From Siderastrea siderea (taxonomy: Eukaryota; Cnidaria; Anthozoa; Scleractinia; Rhizangiidae), in assembly GCA_964030785.1 (NCBI GenBank), contig OZ034977.1:31951652-32015651 (forward strand): a stretch of DNA of 64,000 nt, written 5' to 3'. Positions 23,201 through 33,902 of this stretch are shown here, in pieces. Both the position numbers and the translations under genes were made by a program. The first letter of the stretch is position 1. Each line of letters begins with the position of its first letter. The notes beneath the pieces are model-generated. The model was not told the DNA's origin. It made no database searches and saw only the letters and a list, made by a program, of their open reading frames with translations.

Positions 23201-23295
23201 TGTAGCAACTTTTTCAAACTCGAAAGGGCCGTACGGCAGGGCTGCCCTCTATCGTCCTTGCTTTGTAACGGACTATTACCACTGATACTACAGAT
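20215..23295. mobile_element. LINE reverse transcriptase, 5' part inverted, interrupted
   Basis: Two pieces of the same reverse transcriptase lie in opposite orientation. On the plus strand, 20560-20920 plus 22974-23290 encode the upstream domains: DKSPGTDDLPADVY, IAAKAIANRIKK, IKGRFIDES, VDIEKAFETL, VRQGCPLSSLL. On the minus strand, 20554-20215 encodes the next part: LARVIMNN, ISQYADDKTLILDG with the YADD catalytic motif, and LNDKKTEALWI. The minus piece begins where the plus piece ends in protein order, as expected from twin-primed inversion during LINE insertion. Stops and frameshifts exist in the plus piece near 20700-20880. A TTAA element (20925-22969) splits the plus piece. A C run at 20537-20552 sits at the junction. 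Confidence 0.82.
20925..22969. mobile_element. TTAA-target non-autonomous DNA transposon
   Basis: The 2,045-bp element has inverted ends AGGAGAACTGAAGTC...AAAATCA and is flanked by TTAA (20921-20924 and 22970-22973). Deleting it with one TTAA rejoins the LINE frame exactly as G-L-I-K-G-R-F. TTAA duplication fits piggyBac or Kolobok. An AGG terminus rather than CCC argues for a Kolobok-like element. No transposase is seen inside. Confidence 0.85.
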
Positions 23296-23630
23296 TGAGT
23301 CTATCCGGAACTTAACGAGCTCGAGTTTGATATCGGCGCTTCGCCCTTATGGGCGAGTCTCTCTGGGTCGATGCATGCACATTGGTCTGGCACTGTGACT
23401 GTAAAAGACTTGGGTGTTCGAGGTTTAGGCACTGACTCTTCTACTGTAACAGGGTTTTGATTCTGAGCTGGAGGTATGGACTCTTGTCTTGGAGCAAGGT
23501 TCTGAATTTTGTTTATAAAATAAAAAAATAAAAGGTGGGCTTCAGTTTGGATAGCAACCTTCCATTTACACTCGACATTTTGGACCGGTTGTTATCTGTA
23601 TCATAGCTGCTTCTCTACAAGGATCTATCT
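23296..23630. other. Short gap between relics
   Basis: No feature is recognised beyond an A-rich tract near 23518-23531. Confidence 0.4.
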
Positions 23631-23639
23631 ACCAAATAA

Positions 23640-24145
23640 GTCAATTTCAGGCTGCGTGTTCCTTGGCATTTTTTGCCTTTTTAAAAATAGGTGAAATCAC
23701 ATCAGTGCTGAAAGGCGAAACGCACCCGCGCCTCCAATTGCACCAGCTTACAAAATTAATGTCAAAGGCTGGGGAATTGATGGCCTTTAAAGTCACTTTA
23801 GGGAATTTTAAGCATCGTTATAATGAGCGCCCCTTTTCAGTGGTTGTTTCTCCACAGCCTCATTCTTGTCCTGTTGATTTTTGTCAAAGTATTTAGCCTT
23901 GCGGGCTCCAGACCAGGGGCCATTTTTATTTCAGGGCAAAGGTTGCCTGTTTCCAGGTCTAATTTTTCCAACCAGCTTTCAATGGCTTGTTATTTATGTG
24001 GCTTGGACCCTTGCCGTTATAAGGGTCACAGTTTTCGAATTAGGGCAGCGCCCTATAGAGCAGTTTTTTGATGCTCAAATCCGAATGTTGGGCCTTTGGA
24101 AGTCAAATGATTACACTGTCCAGTTCCTGGCGGGTTTTTTGTAAC
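23640..24145 (+). pseudogene. DIRS-like tyrosine recombinase relic
   Basis: A C-terminal tyrosine recombinase is spread over several frames. Motifs seen in order are LAFFAFLKIGEIT (arginine replaced by lysine), FNFKHRYN-like GNFKHRYNERPFSVVV, LALRAPDQGPF, LSMACYLCGLDP, YKGHSFRI (histidine-x-x-arginine box) and AQIRMLGLWKSN. The pieces shift frame near 23880 and again near 24030. Such recombinases occur in DIRS/Ngaro-like retroelements and in many cnidarian repeats. The lost catalytic residue and frameshifts make it non-functional. No reverse transcriptase linked to it is seen. Confidence 0.75.
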
Positions 24146-25324
24146 TGGTTTCATGTACCTTCTGTCTGCTACTGTAGTTACTATAGTCAGTTTGGTGAGT
24201 TATGTTTAATGGGCAGCTGACCTGCCAAATTTTCATGTTAAGTCTCCTTATGGCAGATTTTTATATTCAGGCGATTTAGTTGGCATGGGCGACTGCTTTG
24301 TGTTCAACACTAGGGTCACTTCAGTCTACAGTATTTTCAAGGATCCAGACACTCTAATTAATTCTTCATCCACAGAAAGAGCGCAAAACTTGGTTAAGAG
24401 CCCTTCAAAAGTTGCCTATTACACTTGGAACGATTCCACTTTCAATGTTACTCAACGCCAGTACTCACCCCTATAGTTTTCAGTTGCCATAGCAACTACG
24501 AACCAAAAATGACTTCTGTTGTCTAGCAAAGTGGCAACGTGGACTTGATTAGCCAAGAAATTTATTAACACTAAATTCTTCAACCTCTTTAACTTACCCT
24601 TAAGGGTATTTTCCTTGTGAGCAGTCAAAGTTTTATCGGTTTTTCATGTCTAAAAACCTTGCTTAAAGTACAAGTATGGTTCGCACACGTTGGATGTATT
24701 GGATGAATAAATTAAGTCTTTGAAAAGCAAGAACACTTGAAAAGAAAAACACAAGGTTGGTCCTTTAACGTTTTCCTAAGAGTAAAGCATAGAAAAAAGT
24801 CTTAAACAACAAAGAATATTCAATTCATTAAAACCAACACAAATTAAACAATAAAAATTAAATCTTCGTCTTGGGCATAAAAGGAGAAATTTATCCTTAG
24901 GGAGTGTGTGGACTTCAGCTGTAATTAATAACTTGTATTCGTTCAACGTGCAAAATTGTAAAAAACATATGGTCGCTCTTGGTAAAACGAGTAAACGAGC
25001 GAGGAAAATGAACGATTCGAAGTTATTGTGCATAATCCCGAAACGAATTAAAACCAAAACAAAACACTTCTCTCGTAACTGCGCCATATCGCTCACATGG
25101 CATTGGAAACCGCGCCTGCAAGAAAACTATCCAGTAGTCTAACTACATACATGTAACTGTCACGAATGGAACCTTACAGGGAACTTTCGAACATCGAAGA
25201 GAGATGATTCATTTCAAAACTATATTATTTATTTCAAAGGAGAAAGGTTACATTTTAGATCTTCAACAATATATAAATCGCAAGCACAGCATGCAGATTA
25301 CTCGGTGTCTCTGAAGTAAATTGC
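24146..25324. other. Stretch without a recognised gene
   Basis: Overlapping open stretches on both strands at 24776-25142 are without recognised motifs and are mutually antisense. No splice-supported model can be built. Confidence 0.4.
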
Positions 25325-25328
25325 TTAA

Positions 25329-25934
25329 CCCTTTTGCGCCCAGAGTTGTCATCAGACAACATTTGGAGAAGTAGACAAAGAACCACTTGTGACGTCATCA
25401 ATTTCTACGACAACAGATGGTTTCTATAACCAACTAACACGGGATGATCAGAGCTTTCCATACGTGTGCCCATTTTGAATATCAACTAAATGCTGACGGA
25501 GTTACTGGAAAAAAAAACATGTTCAACTATTGGTGCTAAATTTGTGGTAAAATAGGCCATTACCCCCATAATTGATCAACGTCTCATTTCCAGGTTTTTT
25601 GAACGGTTAATACCAAACCTTTTCCAGCTCATAGAAAGGCAATAACAAGTAGAAGATAGCGAGAAGAGAAAGAGAGAAAAAAAAGGAAAGGAAAGGGAGG
25701 CAGGAGAAAAATCGAAATGTATCAGCAAAAAAAAAAGTCCAAATTTTGGCTTATGCGCATGCGCTAAAGTGAAATATTGCTCATTCCAACATAGAAACTA
25801 GTGGAAAATTTACCTGAAACGTAAACTATCGCTTTTCTAGCAAAACGTGGTGCAATTTAGCAACACAGCACCCAAGAAAAACGTTTAACGGTAAAAATTA
25901 CGGGTTTTTCTGGAAAAAAATATGCGCGAAAGGG
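25329..25934. mobile_element. piggyBac-like MITE with TTAA target
   Basis: 606 bp with short inverted ends CCCTTTNGCGC and TTAA on both sides (25325-25328 and 25935-25938). A CCC terminus with TTAA is the piggyBac signature. The interior is A-rich and non-coding. Confidence 0.75.
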
Positions 25935-26249
25935 TTAAGATAAGTTTAGTCTTAACGAAGATGGGAAAGAGAATGTAGTCTTAGGCAGCTGGTAATTCGA
26001 CCAGTTTACTAGCCTCAGAAAATAATATAAAGTAAGGAAAAAAGCTGTACTGTGCCATTTAGAAATTGGGTGACACCTCTTTTTGCAAACGTGACCCGGC
26101 TTCCATACGAAACTGATTTTATTTGACATTGAAAAAAACTAATTTCAGATGAAAGTCTCAGCTTACACCCTGGGTAGCGGAAATGGCCTGCGAAAATCAG
26201 CAAAAGAGCGTCGGAAATCCTGATGGCTGTTGGAGTGAGGGATGTATCG

Positions 26250-29065
26250 CTAATAATAGGTCCAGTAGAAAACGTTGTAGCAAAGGAAGGCAAAGGGAAA
26301 TAAGAAGCGCGAGGTGTTGTCAATCACGTTAGCGATCTTAACCATTTTTCTTTTTTTGTTGCCGTCTTCCAGTGAGCCAGCATTCAACAAGGCCGAGTCA
26401 GTCTTAGTTGCCATGTAGACTATTCCAAGTTCATCACTACTTCCTTCCTTATCTACATTTCCATTTTTCAGGTTCCCATGAGTTGCCCCGCTTAAGTCGC
26501 CAGTCTTAAAGCGCATCGCTGATTTCAGAGATAAGCTGATTTTTCTTGGCAAAGAAATTTCATTGTTCTGCAATAAAAATAAAATAAAGAGAAGATCGTT
26601 AGTGAGCAAAAATGAGTTTATCAATCTTAGTTTTAAGATTCGATTGCGATTCTGAAATGTTGTGCAACGGCGTAAAAAGAACGCATGTGTTCTAAGTACA
26701 AACCCAGATTTCCTTAGGGTTCCAAACAGCAGCGTTAATTACATTTAATTTTGCTTCCATCGCATACCATCACTGCTCCCGTCGCACGAAAATCGCACTT
26801 AAATCGCTTTACAAGTCGCAGGTAAGACTGACACAGTCAAGCTTGTAATGGCCGCAAAAATTGCCATTAAAACAGATTAAAGTAAAGGAACTAGGAGACG
26901 TTTGCACGCAGGCTTAACTGAAGTAACATCAAAAACTGCCCTTGTGAAACACATTCATGCCTCATCTGAATGGTGGCTTTGCTCTGCTAAATATTTAACA
27001 TGGCGGGAAATTCCGTTATCGAAGTCCATGAGTTTTGACAATCACACCAGAAAACTAAGGATGTCCAAAGTCTTTTAATGAAGAATAGCTGTACCTTGTA
27101 TGTAATTTTCTGCTCGTCGTTGGTGGCTTTCGTCATAAAAAGGTACACAATGATGCATTCAATTAAAGACAGAAACACGAAAAGGAATGAGACCAGTAGA
27201 TACCAGTCCAGTGCCTTTGGGTAGCTGACTTTAGGCAGGTTACCATTGAGAGATCCAAGAAGGAACATGATTGTTAGAATGGTGGTGATCCCCAGAGCCA
27301 TTCTGTTGCCAATGTCATCTTTGTCCATAAAGAAAACGATCCAGCTAAGAATCACAACAAATATATCTGGAAAGTAGACTTGGATAAGGAAATAACCAAT
27401 GCGTCTTTGGAAGGAAAAGGTGACTGTTATTGTTGAGAAGTCTCCTAATAAAGGATAATTAAAATATGTCAAGATTCATCGTCTAATAACGATTTTTAAC
27501 CCTCGGACGTAGAAGCAAAGTCAGATCCCCACCGTGGTACAAGGGGGGGGGGGGGGGTTGGGGGGGTTGAGGTTGATGGAACCCCCTCTTGGGTTTCGTT
27601 ATGTTACACTATTTTGAAAAATTCACTTTTACTAGAAAGCCTGTGAGTTGTGCTCTGCAAGATCAGGTACATATAAGTTGCCACGTTGCTGGGGGCCTGT
27701 GAAGTCCTTCAAGATGGCCGCCATTTTGGGCGCCATCTTGGGTGTTACCAAAAATTAGAAATTGTCAAAAAACATTAAAAATTTACTGACTGACCTACTG
27801 ACTGATCTATCGAATGACCATGATGGAATGGGGGAGTGTGGCAGTGAGAAAAAAAAATGAAAGTTATGGCTGACCTGAGGCGAAGACATCTACGTCGGAC
27901 GTCAACTTGGCACCCTTATATTCGAACTGAGCCATTTCTTTACTTCCTATGACAACTTCACCAGGAACCCACTTGTAGACAATGTCCTTAGTATAGTATG
28001 CGTCTGTGTGTGGAATGAAAAAAAATACCAAGATTAAAAGTTCTAAAATGGATATATTAGAAATTTAGCAGTGGCTGCATGAATTATATTTTGAGCTCCG
28101 ATTGGGTATTGCAACCAACTAGATTGCAGACTATGAAAATGACATCAACATTTTGCCAAACTGTTCTGGATTGCCGGTTCATCAAAACTTGTAAAAATTA
28201 AAGATCAATTCATTTTCATCCAATCGTAATCTGCTGAACTTGCCTGTAAACAACCGGGATATAAAAACGAGGCAACGTTTTGGCATAGTTGTTTTCATTC
28301 AAATTGGTAACACATTTTTAGTGTGTTGTTAGGTAAAAGCAATGCGAAGTGCGTAGAAAAAGAGGCGTTCAGAAAGTACTTACAGCTTCCAAACTTGAGA
28401 TGACATGTCTGAGAGTCCAGCGGGAATTGCTCCAGGTTCATAACGCAAGAGGCAAGCAAAGTGACTCTGTGATCGGAAACAATGGCGGAAACGTGACTAT
28501 TGACTATTTGCATAAAATCTTCATTAAAAAGAAGAATGAATGAATGAATGCATGCATGCATGCATGCATGCATGCATGCATGAATGAATGAATGAATGAA
28601 TGAATGAATGAATGAATGAATGAATGAATGAATGAATGAATGAACGAACGAACGAAAGAATGAATGAATGTATGTATGGATGGATGGATGGATGGATGGA
28701 TGAATGAATGAATGGACGAAAAGGTGGCTGTTATTGTTGAGAAGTTTCCAAAGGAAGGATAATTAAAATACCTCATGATTCATCATCGTTTAACGACGAT
28801 TTTTCAGCTACACAATCTGATTTCAGTGGAATTTGTCTAATAGGTGCTGACAGTTTGTTGGTATATCAGCCGGGCGGTTATGGCTAATATGGGAAATTCT
28901 CTCAGAAAACATATAAGGCCCTATACCGAACTTACGCTTTTAGCTGGAAAAGAAAATCTTGTCTAACGGCTGATGGAGAAGTCTTTACCGTCTAGCTAAA
29001 TGGCTGGATGGATGGGTGGTTATAGATGGGTGGATGAAAATGGACAAATGAATGAATGGACTGAC

Positions 29066-29098
<33 letters not shown>

Positions 29099-31798
29099 AA
29101 TTGATCGCTTGATTGATTGAATGAATGGCTGAGCTACTGCTTGATCGAATGAATGGATTAGTGAGTGAAAGAGTAGGTGAATGAATAAATGAATGAATGA
29201 ATGAATGAATGAATGAGTGTGCGAACGAGCACTATGATCGAGTGATGAATAAGTGAATAAATTACTGGCGAAGATAATAAGTGGCTCATAAAGACGATCC
29301 AGCAAAGCATCAGAAAATTGATTAATTGTAATATAATATACAATATATAATATCTAAATAATAACACAATGTAATCCAACGTCAAGTTTCCATCTTATTA
29401 TAATTATGTGTCCTATTTCACGAAACAGCTTATTAAACGAAGATGCATGTAGCTGCAATTATCTGAGTGTGGGATTTAGCAATTCAATTTGTAACTACTT
29501 AAAAACGGAGTTTATCCAGTTGGAAAGGTATAACTTACCTTCTATTCGAAATTATCTCACCATTAGGCTTTATTTTCACATAGCTGTTTATCTCTCCATT
29601 TGGCACCATCATGTTGGATTCACGTGCATTGTAACAATAGGGATCAGGAACCCACATGTTGTCAATATCTTCACCTTTTATGTTAAGAGTACGGTTAAGC
29701 CTGCCAGCCAGGCGAGAGTCTGTCCATTGCTGGCCGAAATAGCTGTACACTTTAAATTCCTTGTGACATTAAAGAAACGCAAGTCAATACGTGTCCGGTT
29801 GGCTATTACAAGCATGACCGCGGAGTTAACTATCTGGCGTACAAGCAAACTCATATCCTCACCGTGGTGCAAGGGGGAGGGGGTTGGAAGAATTCATATA
29901 ATGATAAAGATTTACACAGATTATTAAGATTTACTCGAAAGAAAACAAAAAGCTGTAAGCTTAAGGGAAACTAAATACGTCGAATCTTACCCAATTTGAA
30001 AATAGCCAGAAGTTTGTCATAGATTTTCTTAATATTTTCTGCTAGCAAGTGAACTTCAGTGCCTTAAATTGATTCTGTATTAATTTTCATCATCGGTATT
30101 GGTTTTCTGGAAACCTGGGGCCAAATCTGCGGGTGAGATGTGTACAGCTTGTGGGAGCGCTGATTTGGCGCGATGCGATGCGTACAATGACAAAACGTCT
30201 ACAGCTTCTTTTATCCTCATTTTCATCCAAGAAATAAATTAATGAAAAAGTACGTGGAAATTAGATATTAAAGAGTTTATCCTCTCGTGTTAGTGATTGT
30301 TAAAGTACGGCCTGAAAGATGGAAGTTGGCAGTCAGATCTCGAAAGTTGTTTTCGGCTTTCCTTGCCTTGGCACACTCCTGATCTAAGACTGGTGCCAGC
30401 AAAAAAAAAATGTTAACGCGCTTAATTTTGTCGCGAAAAAACTGCAGTGAGCTACTGTAAACCTCGGACGACAAGCAAACTCACACAAACACAGTGGTAC
30501 AAGGTTTTATTGTGTTGTAGTATTTCAAAAAGATTTTACCTTTGGTAGATGGCCTGTGATGAGCACAGTGTTGAGCCGTCTTGACAACATAATCAGGATA
30601 GCCACGCTTCTTGAAGAAATGGGGCATTTCTTCAAGAGGCGTGGCTATCCTGATTCTGTTGTCAAGACCGCTCAACACCGTGCTCAACAGATTGATCGAC
30701 AGTCAGCACTGCAAACGTCACAGAAGGAAAAGAACGAGAGAATTCCATTTACACTCACTTTCCATCCACATAACCTCACGGCCAAAAACATCATTTTAAA
30801 GAACTTTAAGTTACTCCAAAATGACAACGAAACAGGAAGAATCTTTTCACAGCCCCATTGATTTCATTCAAACGTGACAAAAACATAGGGAACTTTCTAG
30901 TTAGAAGTGTACTTAAATCTGATGATCAACCGGGTACTTTTAAATGCGTGCGCAACCGATGCAACACTTGTCCTTTCATTCACAATGCGGACAAAATAAC
31001 AGGACCCAAGTGATCGATTAAAACTGATCACTGATCGTTTTACATGCACCTCCGCAAATGTTATCTATTGCATAACATGCAGTTTATGCAAAAAGATATG
31101 CTTTGGTGAAACAGGGAGGAGACTAGGCGATCGTTTCCGCGAACACCTACGAGTCGTTGAAAGAAATGACAAGGACGCATCCGAAACAGTCGCCCGACAT
31201 TTCAATCTCCTTAATCATTCTAGCCAACACATAACGATCTGTAAATGGTTTGAACCCAGGAGTCATATCATAATTCGGTAAATTGTGATCGTCCGGGTGA
31301 GTGTAGTCCTGAGAAGGACTGTTTGAGGTGACATTGACTGACGTTTCGACAACCTGAGCGGAAGTCATCATCAGAGTCAAGTGAACTGTAAATCGTCAGT
31401 AGATGTTATAAGTCTCTGGTCGTTGTCCTGATTGGTCGACGATCTCGTGATGTTATTGGTCGTCTGTCATAACGATCTGTGGTCTTTCCCTACACCAAGG
31501 TGACACGGAAAGCCGTAAAAATTTAGAACAAAAATTCATTTTCGATATTGGCACACTTAATCCCCACAGTATCAATGAACGCTTTTCATTCAACTAATTT
31601 ATTCTTGTTTTTCACGTTGCCATGTTCCCACCAATAACGTAGCTCCACCACTCTACATATAAATGAAGTGCAACCCACAATTCCCTGATTCGCTCTGACG
31701 AAGGGCTAACGCTCGAAACGTCAGCTCTCAATCTCTTTACGGTGGCCAATCTACCTTATCAACTCAGTTGATAAATCCAAAATTTTGTGTTTCACGTC

Positions 31799-31834
<36 letters not shown>

Positions 31835-32456
31835 ACCCCCTTGTTTATTTAAAACTCGGCCTTGTTAAGACCCGGCGTTTGTTTGAACCCGGCGTTTATT
31901 CGGGGTGCAGCGTTTAATCGAGAAAATACGGTACGTAAAATTAGAAATTATCAAAAAACGGTGGAAATTGAACATTTTTACGCTAGGCATATAGAACATG
32001 GTATAATTTACGTGTTTGCCGATTTTTGTGGGCATTATGTACTTTGTTTACAAGAAGGTGGAAAACGGGCACTACAAGTATCTAAAAATGGCTTAACCTC
32101 ATGGTCCTTCCGACGTCATATGTCGTAACCATAAACCATAGGGACCGATCAAACTTTGCCAAAACGTGTCAAAGGAATAAGTGTACAGCTGCTGAAACCT
32201 ACAGGTACTACTAAAAAATGCCCTTGCTGAAGTTGAAGAAAAGCCTTACGGGGGGTGAAATCCACGCCCCCCCCCCTCCACCCCCGCTTCTTTTACGTCC
32301 GAGGGTTAAACCTAGGGACACTCTCTCGTTTTCGTCATCATCGTGGTTACCTAAGGTCTCTAATCACTTAAACCATACTTACCATATTGGCCTCTTCTAT
32401 GTTTCCAAAGGATTCAACGTAGATATTGGCCTGAATGGTGGTTGGAATACCCTTTT
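26250..32456 (-). CDS. Cys-loop receptor subunit, GABA-A/glycine type (5' end not found)
   Basis: Six exons are supported: 32456-32383, 29759-29539, 28466-28384, 28003-27875, 27444-27095 and 26567-26250 (stop). All introns have GT and AG and the phases join without a stop. The protein is a pentameric ligand-gated channel subunit for the plasma membrane. In order it shows IYVESFGNIEEANM (first beta strands), IWVPDP-like MWVPDPYCYNARES, the Cys-loop CVMNLEQFPLDSQTC with 13 residues between cysteines, GNRMALGITTILTIMFLLGS (TM2) followed by NLPKVSYPKALDWY, TM3, a variable cytoplasmic loop, and TM4 ending FYWTYY. The two exons for the signal peptide and N-terminus seen in the neighbour were not found upstream, so this copy is partial or they have diverged or moved. 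The ligand cannot be inferred. Confidence 0.82.
27496..27860. repeat. Repeat fragment in intron, with G run
   Basis: It begins TTAACCCTCGGACGTAGAAG and contains a G run (27543-27557). Inverted relatives of the end lie at about 32287-32311, and related pieces of the adjoining segment occur at about 29848-29890 and 30462-30500. It is probably a TTAA-end MITE family cut up by later events. Confidence 0.55.
28530..28720. repeat. (GAAT)n/(GCAT)n microsatellite in intron
   Basis: A compound tetranucleotide run of GAAT, GCAT, GAAC and GGAT units lies inside an intron of the first receptor gene. Confidence 0.95.
28718..28806 (-). pseudogene. Duplicated fragment of receptor TM1-TM3 exon border
   Basis: About 88 bp match the acceptor side of the TM1-TM3 exon (27412-27500), including intron sequence on its upstream side. 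The AG acceptor position is altered and the reading frame runs into the microsatellite, so it cannot be a working exon. Confidence 0.7.
29026..29222. repeat. GATT/GAAT-rich microsatellite
   Basis: Irregular tetranucleotide runs of GATT and GAAT lie in the same intron as the other microsatellite. Antisense open stretches here are translations of the repeat. Confidence 0.9.
30556..30690. repeat. Palindromic 5' end of the Penelope element
   Basis: The 60 bp after 30556 are repeated as reverse complement up to about 30690, around GAAGAAATGGGGCATTTCTTC. The inverted copy encodes the same peptide as the sense copy. Inverted 5' ends are common in Penelope elements. Confidence 0.85.
31243..31467 (-). 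mobile_element. 225-bp insert with 13-bp TSD, possible retrozyme
   Basis: The insert interrupts the Penelope coding region and is flanked by a perfect 13-bp duplication CATAACGATCTGT (31230-31242 and 31468-31480). On the minus strand, 31374-31343 reads CTGATGA, a 20-base segment that can form GAC/GUC and CC/GG pairs, then GAAAC. That is the layout of a hammerhead ribozyme core, with one extra base before the stem. Small hammerhead-bearing retroelements called retrozymes are known in metazoans including corals and leave duplications of about this length. No ORF is expected. Confidence 0.55.
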
Positions 32457-33333
32457 CTTTAAGATAAGATACAAAACAATTGAAATGAATCAGAGTAGTC
32501 GTACTACAGAATAATACAATGGTGAGTTGTTGTTTATTCTTCTAGTACCTCGTTTTTGAGGTTAAAGGGGCTCAGTCATGACCAGGGAGGGATACTCCCA
32601 TACCTAAAGCCTATAACAGAATGTACCGCCCCTTTGGGAGATCATTTTTAAATCTAGAATCCTACAGGGTATAGGTTTTTTCTTTTACTTAACGCTGTCA
32701 TGGACAGTTCTGTAGACAGCCGATAACCGCCAAGAAACATACCAAGAAACATATTCCTCGTTTTTCCCGACACTGTCCGCAGTTTGACCTTTCATTCGAC
32801 AATGTGGACCGAAATCATTGTCAGGAATAAGGGAACAGTGTAGAGAAAGTGCGAAATGTTTATCATAAACATGGTCAGAGTTTGCCACCTCGGGCATCAC
32901 ACCTCTACTCCCTTACTCAAATTAGGCTGAGTACACTTCTTTAGCTTCCAGAGTCACGACATGAGTCTGCGCCATGGTTAATTTACTACTGATGTTACTT
33001 GTTCTTGATCAGGAACAGAACACCCGGCAGCACAAGCACGTACACACGTAGTTGCACGTACACAAAATGCTTGTAAATTTAAGTTCAAGCAATTTAAAGA
33101 TTATTTGGCTTGTCAGCGAATAAGTAACAATCAAAAATTGTATAAATTTGACTTCTGATTGTAACAAATCCAGCGAACCATTTTGCGGACGCAGAAACGG
33201 ACAAAGAGCGGCACTCAGATGAGAACATAGGCACGCAGTGCGTGCAGAACCGATGAGGTTTTTTTTTTTTTTTGACCTTGTCGCAAATTTGCTGTTGTAT
33301 AAATTTCCCAAGATGTGCTGTAACAAGACTTGA

Positions 33334-33902
33334 CCCTATTCACCCTAAGGGGGGGGGGGGGGGATCAGTTATTCCCGCGCTGACTTTAACGAATTATAAC
33401 TTTAAAAAGGCTAGACAAATAATCACCAAATCACGTGACTTTTCGTAAAATTGATCAAAGGAAAATTTCCTGTGTCAATGACGTGTCTACTCAGGAGTGT
33501 ATTTTGACTATTTTCTGTCTTTTTAGTCTTTTTCAGTGTATTCTCCTTCGTTTGTAAGAAGAAGATAATTCTTCACTTTTTTGTGCTTGTTTTGATTAAG
33601 TATGTTTCTTAGAACAAATTGATATATTTTTCGATGTCATCATTGTCAACTGTATGACTGTAGACTGGGGATGCAAGATAGCGGCCTCAAACTTCAAGAT
33701 GGCTGGTTTCGTCATTGTGCGTCATGCTGGTGACGTCATTGTGACATCATTACAAGTCATAAGCCCAATCTGTTAAACTAATGAAGTGCTAAAAACGTGC
33801 CAAGTTTCATTACAAGAGCGTTGATACTTTTTAAAATCTATAGGGGGGGGGGGGGGTACTTTGAGGCCCCCCTCAGGCTCAGAAAAAGCCCTGGAAAATA
33901 GG
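33334..33902. mobile_element. piggyBac-like MITE, decayed copy
   Basis: It matches 53021-53616 over most of its length (for example CCCGCGCTGACTTTAAC and AGGCTCAGAAA). The right flank keeps TTAA (33903-33906). The left flank has TTGA, and the left terminus CCCTATTC is partly eroded. G runs near 33347-33363 and 33842-33856 flank the core. Confidence 0.7.

Larger units (their letters stand above)
30556..31850 (+). mobile_element. Penelope-like element, GIY-YIG region, decayed
   Basis: The plus strand encodes the C-terminal part of a Penelope-like element: a CVRNRCNTCPF motif, then IYCITCSLCKKICFGETGRRLGDRFREHL. The latter is the GIY-YIG endonuclease core with its cysteine insert. A conserved tail, LSLHQGDTESRKNLEQKFIFDIGTLNP, follows. 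The frame is broken near 30860 and 31020, and a 225-bp insertion splits it at 31243-31467. The reverse transcriptase is missing. The 5' end is a hairpin. Downstream, 31692-31720 has a CTGACGA...GAAAC motif like the hammerhead ribozymes of Penelope elements. A copy of the terminal 85 bp also occurs at about 34781-34865. Confidence 0.8.

Noticed and set aside
28504..29305. Long minus-strand ORFs rich in His, Ser and Ile.
   Set aside because: They are translations of the GAAT/GATT microsatellites.
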